From a bacterium (GTDB taxonomy: Bacteria; Actinomycetota; Acidimicrobiia; Spongiisociales; UBA5794): DNA of 35,987 nucleotides. The stretch covers positions 1 through 35,987 of the forward strand of contig JAAETI010000322.1 in the NCBI GenBank assembly GCA_024228555.1. Direction: 5' to 3'. Each line of letters begins with the position of its first letter. The first letter of the stretch is position 1. The notes under the pieces are model-generated. The model worked only from the letters and a program-made list of their open reading frames with translations, ran no database searches and had not been told where the DNA came from. Below, one piece after another: positions 30,999 to 35,987 of this stretch. The position numbers and the translations under genes are program-made.

Positions 30999-33224
30999 AT
31001 GCGCGGCCGAGATCAGTCTGTACTAAACGAAGTCCTACCCCCCGAAGACCGGGTCATCGAGGCGGTTGTTGCGCGCTATCAACGTGTTGCCCCTGCGATC
31101 ACGCGTTTCGCCAGAGCCATCGCCGGCAAAGAAGACTTGGTTGTCCGCCTCGGCTCCCAAGCCTCGGGCAGCGAAGATGAAATCGTGCTCGATCCCGGTG
31201 TCTTCCAGGCGGCGTATGCCCGCAGCGCACCGGTGACCCCTGCTGAGGTTGCCCTGACCTCGGCCCTCCACGAGGTTGTCCACCTGCTCGCCTCCGACTT
31301 CGAGGAAATGCGTCCAATCCCCCGTGCCTGGCTGGCTCACCGCGAGGACAGAGAGACGACGGAAGAACCAGAGGAAATCGAAATCGCCATCCCGGCTCAG
31401 CCACCACTGATGTTCGAAGATGACGATCCGGACAGTCTCGACGTGGACATGGTTGCAGAACGGGCTCCGTTGGCGCCTGAGGATCAACCGGTCGCTCTTC
31501 TCGACGCCATCAGCAGTGTCGGCGGCCCGGCCGCGGAAGCGCTGTTCTTCTCGCTCGAAGACGCCCGCCAGGAACGGGTTCTCCTTGATGGGTTTGGCGG
31601 AGTCCGCTCTGTTCTTTCTGATCTGTATTTGGCCTCGATGCCGCGCGGGATGGAAGAAGCGCGTCCCCTAGGCCAGTATGCGCTGGCTTGCTTCATGATG
31701 GTTGGCGGGTACATCGGCAAAGACCGCCTGCAACGCATCCTGCCCCCACATGTCGGTGCGGCCCTCGACGACGCCCAGCCTTTTGTTGACGACGTGGCCG
31801 ACGCATCCGATCCGTGGACTGTCGGTGGACTCGCCCTGCAACTGCTCGAGGTAGCCCGTATCCACGGTTTGGCCCATCAGGTACAGCAAAGCGACTCGCG
31901 AACCGTCAAGACGGCAAAGAACGAGGACGACAGTTCTGCCATCAGCGACTCAGTGGATGCGGTCCGCATCGTCACTCCCCCGCTGCGCGACGCCGACTCC
32001 TACGACGAAACCAAGGCGGCCGCCCAAGCAGTGTCCGCCCAGCACGGAAAGGCCGGCGAAGCCGACCAAGCCGGCGACCCCGCCACCGAGCAACTGGTTC
32101 GCGTTTCGCAATCACCATCGATTTACCTACCGACAGGCCAGAGCGGCAAACTCGTTGTTGGCAACTTTCCCAGCCAGTTCCGCGACTTTGCCACCGAGGG
32201 TCGCGAACTCCTGGTCCACGCGGCCCGCCAGTGGGGTGTTGTGCAACGCCGTGTCGCCGGCGAGCTGTACCCGCTGTTTCTTGCCAACCAACGCCGCGGA
32301 TTGCGATCCGGGTTCGACGCAGGCGACCTTTCGCCATACGCCGCACTGCTGCTCGGTGCCGGCCTCTACGAGCGCATGTTCGAGCGCCGCGATCTGCCGA
32401 GTCGGCGTAGCTACGCCGTCAGCCTGCTTGTCGACGGTTCGGCTTCGATGCTGCAGCCATTGCAGTCGGCAGGCGTTCGCAAGACACCATGGGCTCTCGC
32501 CGCAGCGTCACTGGGGGCCTGGTCGTTGGCGCTGCTGTGCGACGAGCTACAGATCGACTTCGAGGTGGCCGTATTCAACCGATCGTTCCCTGCTTCACAT
32601 GACGACAGTGAGCGATCGTTTACCGAACGGCGCCACCGCGCCACTGGTGGACTGAAGCGTTCCCACAGCGGCTCGGCCGACCGCTTGACCAGAACAGTGA
32701 ACCACTATCTGGTCAAGCCTTTCGATGATCGCTGGCGCCGCCACGAGGACGTTCTGGCCGGCCTGTTCTACATGGCGGCTGCTCCTCGCGAAGCGAACCA
32801 GAAGGCGCGGAGAAACCCCGACATCGCTCCGCCGGTCTCCATGTTTGACAAGGCGGCCAATGTCGACGAATTCAACGTCACCTACGCAGCCCAGCGGCTG
32901 GCCGCCCGCTACGTATCGACTCGGATCTTGGTGGTGCTCGCCGACGGCATGACCAGGGGCTCCGTACAGGCTTTGGCCGCGTCCGTAGAACAAGCCGAGA
33001 AGACGGGCACCACCGTCCTTGGCATTGGTATCGGTGATGACACCGTCAACGCCGCATACAGCAGACACCAGGTTGTCGAACGACCCGAGGAACTGACCAG
33101 GGCCATGATTGATGGCGTCCGCTCCACGTTGCTGCAAACCATCGCGGCGGCTGGTGGAGAGACTTGGTGGGTTCAATCATCATCAGAACATCTTGCGCAA
33201 CAAAGGAGAGGCGCTAATGCCTAA
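30999..33224 (+). CDS. CobT-like protein with HExxH and VWA domains
   Basis: A 741-residue protein. The N-terminal half has a zincin-like HEVVH (91-95, in LTSALHEVVHLL) and a later FFSLEDARQERV segment (183-194) that could supply a third ligand (Glu192). A linker (about 300-365) is polar. The C-terminal VWA domain starts near 470 with the MIDAS motif DGSAS (479-483). CobT is the VWA partner of CobS in aerobic cobaltochelatase, but no CobN or other cobalamin gene is here, so a chaperone-like or metallopeptidase-linked role is possible. ATG 30999 is chosen over GTG 30981 and TTG 30972. The stop overlaps the next gene by 8 nt. Confidence 0.85.
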   Translation: MRGRDQSVLNEVLPPEDRVIEAVVARYQRVAPAITRFARAIAGKEDLVVRLGSQASGSEDEIVLDPGVFQAAYARSAPVTPAEVALTSALHEVVHLLASDFEEMRPIPRAWLAHREDRETTEEPEEIEIAIPAQPPLMFEDDDPDSLDVDMVAERAPLAPEDQPVALLDAISSVGGPAAEALFFSLEDARQERVLLDGFGGVRSVLSDLYLASMPRGMEEARPLGQYALACFMMVGGYIGKDRLQRILPPHVGAALDDAQPFVDDVADASDPWTVGGLALQLLEVARIHGLAHQVQQSDSRTVKTAKNEDDSSAISDSVDAVRIVTPPLRDADSYDETKAAAQAVSAQHGKAGEADQAGDPATEQLVRVSQSPSIYLPTGQSGKLVVGNFPSQFRDFATEGRELLVHAARQWGVVQRRVAGELYPLFLANQRRGLRSGFDAGDLSPYAALLLGAGLYERMFERRDLPSRRSYAVSLLVDGSASMLQPLQSAGVRKTPWALAAASLGAWSLALLCDELQIDFEVAVFNRSFPASHDDSERSFTERRHRATGGLKRSHSGSADRLTRTVNHYLVKPFDDRWRRHEDVLAGLFYMAAAPREANQKARRNPDIAPPVSMFDKAANVDEFNVTYAAQRLAARYVSTRILVVLADGMTRGSVQALAASVEQAEKTGTTVLGIGIGDDTVNAAYSRHQVVERPEELTRAMIDGVRSTLLQTIAAAGGETWWVQSSSEHLAQQRRGANA

Positions 33225-34212
33225 AACGGTGACTTTTACAGACCCCACCGGAGAGGGACCTCCGATAGACCTTGCCAGCGTCGTGGTTCCCGATGATTGT
33301 CCGGATCGCGATATCCGCCTCGGGCACATCCCGACCGCAGACCCCTACTATGTCGATCTGGGCATGCTGTATCGGCTTGCCCAACTCGAGGCAGTACGCC
33401 GCGACCATTTCTCGGACACCCCGTTGCATCTGGCCCTGCGCGGTCATATGGGGACCGGGAAGGATCATGATCTCGAGCAGTTCGCCGCCATGCTGGGAAT
33501 GCCCCACTACCGCATCCCTCTGACCGGCGAGGTGCGCGATATCACGTTGATCGGTTCCGTGAAGTTGCATGGCGACGGCAAGGGCGGCACCGAAAGCCGG
33601 TGGGAGGACGGTGACATCACCAGGGCCCTGCGGGGACCCGCGTTGGTCAACCTCTCCGAACTCAACGCTGCGGGTGCGGAAACTCTCTTTGCGCTACACG
33701 GTCTGCTGGATCGTCACCAGGCGCTAGAGCTGCCCACGGGCGAGATGGTTCGACTTCGCTCCGATGTGCGTGTGTTTGGCACCCTCAACCCGACCGACCT
33801 GCGGGACTACGCAGGCACGCAGACCCTCAACAAGGCTTTCGCCGACCGGTGGATAATCTGGGAGAAGGACTTCCCAGATGAACTCGAGCTGATGAGCATG
33901 TTGGAACGACGTCACCCCGATCTGAAGCAGGCATTTGCCGAGCCGATCTCGAAGCTTGCGGTTGAAGTAAACGCATCGTTCAGCTCGACCGATTCCCACA
34001 CCAGGGTGGAGACACCGATGAGTCTGCGTACCGTTCTGGACCGCCTCCCCGCCGGTCTCCGCGTCTACGCAGCGGCCAACGATCCGCTGCGCAGGGCGTG
34101 GGAGGAGTTTGTGCTCCCCCACGTCGACAAGTTCGACCGTGACCACTACGACACAGTTTGGTCTGCCGTTGCCCGCCGCGGCCCCGGCGAGACCCCATAC
34201 AAGAAAGGCTGA
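33217..34212 (+). CDS. CobS-like AAA+ protein with altered Walker motifs
   Basis: A 331-residue MoxR/CobS-type AAA+ protein. Walker A reads GHMGTGKD (76-83): the Lys is present but the usual Ser/Thr after it is Asp83. The segment after it (DHDLEQFAAML) parallels CobS's STHIEQVAARL. Walker B reads ALVNLSELN (142-150), with Ser147 where Asp is expected and Glu148 kept. A sensor-1-like GTLNPTD and an NKAFADRW segment follow. ATP binding may remain, but magnesium coordination and hydrolysis could be affected. AAAGGAG lies eight bases before the ATG. It is coupled to the CobT-like gene and lies 3 nt before yajQ. Confidence 0.85.
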   Translation: MPKTVTFTDPTGEGPPIDLASVVVPDDCPDRDIRLGHIPTADPYYVDLGMLYRLAQLEAVRRDHFSDTPLHLALRGHMGTGKDHDLEQFAAMLGMPHYRIPLTGEVRDITLIGSVKLHGDGKGGTESRWEDGDITRALRGPALVNLSELNAAGAETLFALHGLLDRHQALELPTGEMVRLRSDVRVFGTLNPTDLRDYAGTQTLNKAFADRWIIWEKDFPDELELMSMLERRHPDLKQAFAEPISKLAVEVNASFSSTDSHTRVETPMSLRTVLDRLPAGLRVYAAANDPLRRAWEEFVLPHVDKFDRDHYDTVWSAVARRGPGETPYKKG

Positions 34213-34215
34213 ACG

Positions 34216-34701
34216 ATGCCATCATTTGATGTTGTCTCTCAGGTAGACATGCAAGAGGTCCGCAACGCCGTTGATCAGGCATACCGCGAACTTGCCAATC
34301 GCTATGACTTCAAGGGCACCGACACCAAGATCAATCTCTCCGACGAGGGCATCTCCCTCGAGTCGTCCGCGGAAGGACGGCTCGAAGCCGCTATCGACGT
34401 GCTCAAGGGGCGTCTGGTGAAGCGCAACGTCTCTTTGAAGTCAATCTCGGGCGGTGAGATCAAACCATCGTCCGGGGGTCGATCGCAGACTCTCTTCACG
34501 TTGAGTCAGGGCATCCCCCAAGATGCCGCGAAGGAACTGTCGAAGGTCGTCAGGGATGCCAAGCTCAAGGTCCAGGTGCAGATCCAGGGTGATCAGCTAC
34601 GGGTCCAGGGCAAGAAACGCGACGATCTTCAAACGACGATCCAGATGTTGAAGGACCTCGACTACCGGTTGCCGTTGCAGTACGTCAACTTCAGAGACTG
34701 A
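34216..34701 (+). CDS. yajQ: YajQ/UPF0234 family protein
   Basis: A 161-residue protein with the YajQ signatures MPSFDVVSQVDMQEV, ANRYDFKGTDTKI, and a C-terminal VQIQGDQLRVQGKKRDDLQ with NFRD at the end. Two ferredoxin-like halves are expected. Family members bind nucleotides, and a Xanthomonas homologue binds cyclic di-GMP; the role here is unknown. It starts 3 nt after the CobS-like gene, so it belongs to that operon. No alternative start is needed. Confidence 0.95.
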   Translation: MPSFDVVSQVDMQEVRNAVDQAYRELANRYDFKGTDTKINLSDEGISLESSAEGRLEAAIDVLKGRLVKRNVSLKSISGGEIKPSSGGRSQTLFTLSQGIPQDAAKELSKVVRDAKLKVQVQIQGDQLRVQGKKRDDLQTTIQMLKDLDYRLPLQYVNFRD

Positions 34702-34993
34702 TCGGCTTCTTGGAGAAGGCGACCTTGCGCATCGGGACGAAACCCTCGCCGCTGTAGAGGCGACCGGAGCCCGCGTAGTGGAAACGACAGAGCGCGTCAG
34801 TGGAAACGACACGGTTTGTCAATCGATTTCGCTGCTTGCCGCTGCTCCCAGTCCACCTGACAACAAGAACAGAACCAAGTCCAACGCCTGTCCAAGTGCC
34901 GTTTGCAGGCACGTTTGGGGGTGTGCGTTCTCGTCCGATGTCTGGTGATCGGTACGGCTAGGGCCTACGAGTGCAGGTCGGTAGCATTCAGTC
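34702..34993. other. Intergenic region with a 13-bp direct repeat
   Basis: The segment between yajQ and the GNAT gene holds AGTGGAAACGACA twice, at 34777-34789 and 34799-34811, exactly 22 bp apart. A short minus-strand reading frame (34691-34912) ends in a segment that looks like a GNAT C-terminus (RLYSGEGFVPMRKVAFSKKP) but has no conserved upstream domain. It may be a decayed acetyltransferase remnant. Nothing else is recognisable. Confidence 0.4.
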
Positions 34994-35434
34994 GTGGACC
35001 TTCCTTTTGAGACTCGCCCGGCAACGCCAGATGATCTTGACCTTATCTGGGGGATTCAGAACAAAGCGATCGGACCTCACGCCCGACGGGAGTTGGGCGT
35101 CACTGCGAAAGAGCATCAGAGCCACTTCTATGAGCACTTCAACCTAGATGGGTACGTCCTGATGCTCGACAACGGCGTAGAGGTTGGAATGCTGAAGTGG
35201 GTGGTTCGTGAGAGTGACGTATACCTGGAGAACGGAGTCCTTCTCCCCGACTACCAGGGCCGAGGAATTGGGTCTGCGGTCATTCGCCTTCTACTTGAGG
35301 AGGCCGCGAGCCGAGGGCTACCCGCACGACTTCAGGTGTTCAAATCGAATCCTGCCCACAAGTTGTACGAGCGTTTCGGATTCGTAGTGGAATCCGAAAC
35401 CGATCATCACCTATTGATGGTCGCTCGTCCATAA
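34994..35434 (+). CDS. GNAT-family N-acetyltransferase
   Basis: A 146-residue acetyl-CoA-dependent acyltransferase. The acetyl-CoA-binding loop is YQGRGIGSAVI (about 89-99), preceded by the beta strand VYLENGVLLP and followed by helix LLLEEAASRGLP. The final LQVFKSNPAHKLYERFGFVVE is the usual GNAT C-terminal motif. The acceptor substrate cannot be inferred. The start is a GTG at 34994. It is not clearly linked to the upstream operon. Confidence 0.85.
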   Translation: MDLPFETRPATPDDLDLIWGIQNKAIGPHARRELGVTAKEHQSHFYEHFNLDGYVLMLDNGVEVGMLKWVVRESDVYLENGVLLPDYQGRGIGSAVIRLLLEEAASRGLPARLQVFKSNPAHKLYERFGFVVESETDHHLLMVARP

Positions 35435-35987
35435 CCCTCGATTACCCCCATATCCCGAAATCGTTTGACACTATTGCCCCCATACTTGCCGATCCAGCGC
35501 ACTCTTCGAAGTGCTCGTTCTCCCTCCCGATCTAGTGTTCTGTGCGGTACGCCGACCGTCTTTGGGCGAGCTACCGACCGGACGACCTCTAGAGTTCGAC
35601 TCGGCGGCAACTGCCGTCGGAGACCCTCGGGTGCCATCAGCACGTCATGCCTGAGCGAGCTGTGCGTCGCCGGGATCGGACTCAGGGCGCTGCTCAACGG
35701 CGGATGCAGGTCTCAAGATCTCGGTGAGATGACCCTGGACGTCCGCCAGCAGATTGCTCCTGGAAGGTATTTCAATCGTTGGGTGCTCCGTGCTCCGCCC
35801 GCCGCTGGCCCACGAGTGGCAATCAGCTCTGGCGAACTGTCCAAGCTGCGCATTGCCGGCACCGGCTACCAACGCTAGACGGACGTTGCGGCCCAATCAC
35901 CACCACCACGAGTAGCAGCCAACCCAAGCGAACAAGTGCCGCTATGCGTGGGTTGGCTGGACGGGCGATATTGCGCCGTATTCGGCG
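35435..35987. other. Region without a recognisable gene
   Basis: About 550 bases. Reading frames exist on both strands (for example 35465-35878 plus, 35407-35697 minus) but none has a recognisable domain or a convincing ribosome-binding site, and they overlap each other. Two inverted repeats lie at the end. It could be a decayed insertion. Confidence 0.4.
35916..35959. repeat. 11-bp inverted repeat near the window end
   Basis: CAGCCAACCCA (35916-35926) is repeated in inverted orientation at 35949-35959, around a 22-nt spacer that itself holds a 4-bp AGCG/CGCT stem. A second small hairpin, CGCCG-tatt-CGGCG, ends the window at 35974-35987. A terminator is possible; the flanking gene is outside the window. 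Confidence 0.5.

Noticed and set aside
30999-34212. Genuine aerobic cobaltochelatase CobS-CobT
   Set aside because: No CobN or other cobalamin gene is nearby and the AAA+ partner has changed Walker residues, so only a CobS/CobT-like label is justified.
34691-34912. Short minus-strand frame after yajQ as a real gene
   Set aside because: Only the last 25 residues resemble a GNAT end; no acetyl-CoA loop and no ribosome-binding site are seen. It is reported only as a possible remnant.
35407-35878. Two overlapping frames on opposite strands as genes
   Set aside because: Neither has a recognisable domain, a ribosome-binding site or clear coding composition.
35916-35959. Integron attC site
   Set aside because: The repeat ends do not match the RYYYAAC/GTTRRRY core arrangement, and no integrase or cassette is present.

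Overview
The window is a gene-dense, high-GC bacterial chromosome segment, best read as a deep-branching actinobacterium (possibly Acidimicrobiia-like; the rank is inference). Supporting signs are the tRNA-Gly/Cys/Val cluster, LexA boxes of the actinobacterial CGAAC-N4-GTTCG type, a mycothiol-type DinB-fold enzyme, and the familiar actinobacterial backbone running M16 peptidase-dapB-dapA-RNase J-ftsK-rimO-cinA-recA-RNase Y-miaB-miaA-dapF-lexA-nrdR. There is no prophage, CRISPR array or intact insertion sequence.

Layout. 1-280: three minus-strand tRNAs. 340-2757: dut, an acidic single-pass membrane protein of unknown function, and nrdR. 2812-4670: a DinB-fold protein and the SOS locus, in which lexA diverges from a LysM membrane protein of the YneA/ChiZ/DivS type around three LexA boxes. 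4667-9244: dapF, miaA, miaB and RNase Y as one minus-strand block. 9572-12450: recA, its LexA box, and a divergent ECF sigma factor coupled to a GerMN-SH3b membrane protein. 12452-18565: thpR, cinA, rimO, a flavin reductase, a PHP phosphatase, two tandem small coiled-coil paralogues and a TauE/SafE permease. 18602-22703: a PabB-PabC-like fusion and ftsK. 22870-25500: a DivIVA-like repeat protein convergent with RNase J. 25497-30466: dapA, a thioredoxin-TPR protein, a lipoprotein, dapB and an M16 peptidase. 30499-34701: arfB, then an operon of a CobT-like HExxH/VWA protein, a CobS-like AAA+ protein and yajQ. 34994-35434: a GNAT acetyltransferase; the last 550 bases hold no recognisable gene.

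How the genes work together. Three lysine/diaminopimelate genes (dapA, dapB, dapF) supply cell-wall precursor. MiaA and MiaB act in sequence on A37 of tRNA, and RimO modifies ribosomal protein S12. RNases Y and J would share mRNA turnover. LexA, RecA and the LysM protein form a DNA-damage and division checkpoint, with FtsK and the DivIVA-like protein as division or chromosome-segregation factors.

Most unusual points: (1) a full-length PabB-PabC fusion in which key catalytic residues of both halves are substituted; (2) a CobT/CobS-like chelatase-type pair with an N-terminal HExxH motif in one partner and altered Walker A and B residues in the other; (3) miaA without any ATG/GTG/TTG upstream of its P-loop; (4) a tRNA-Val with C at position 33; (5) tandem duplicated coiled-coil genes of unknown function; (6) a recA LexA box lying between recA and a divergent sigma-factor operon.
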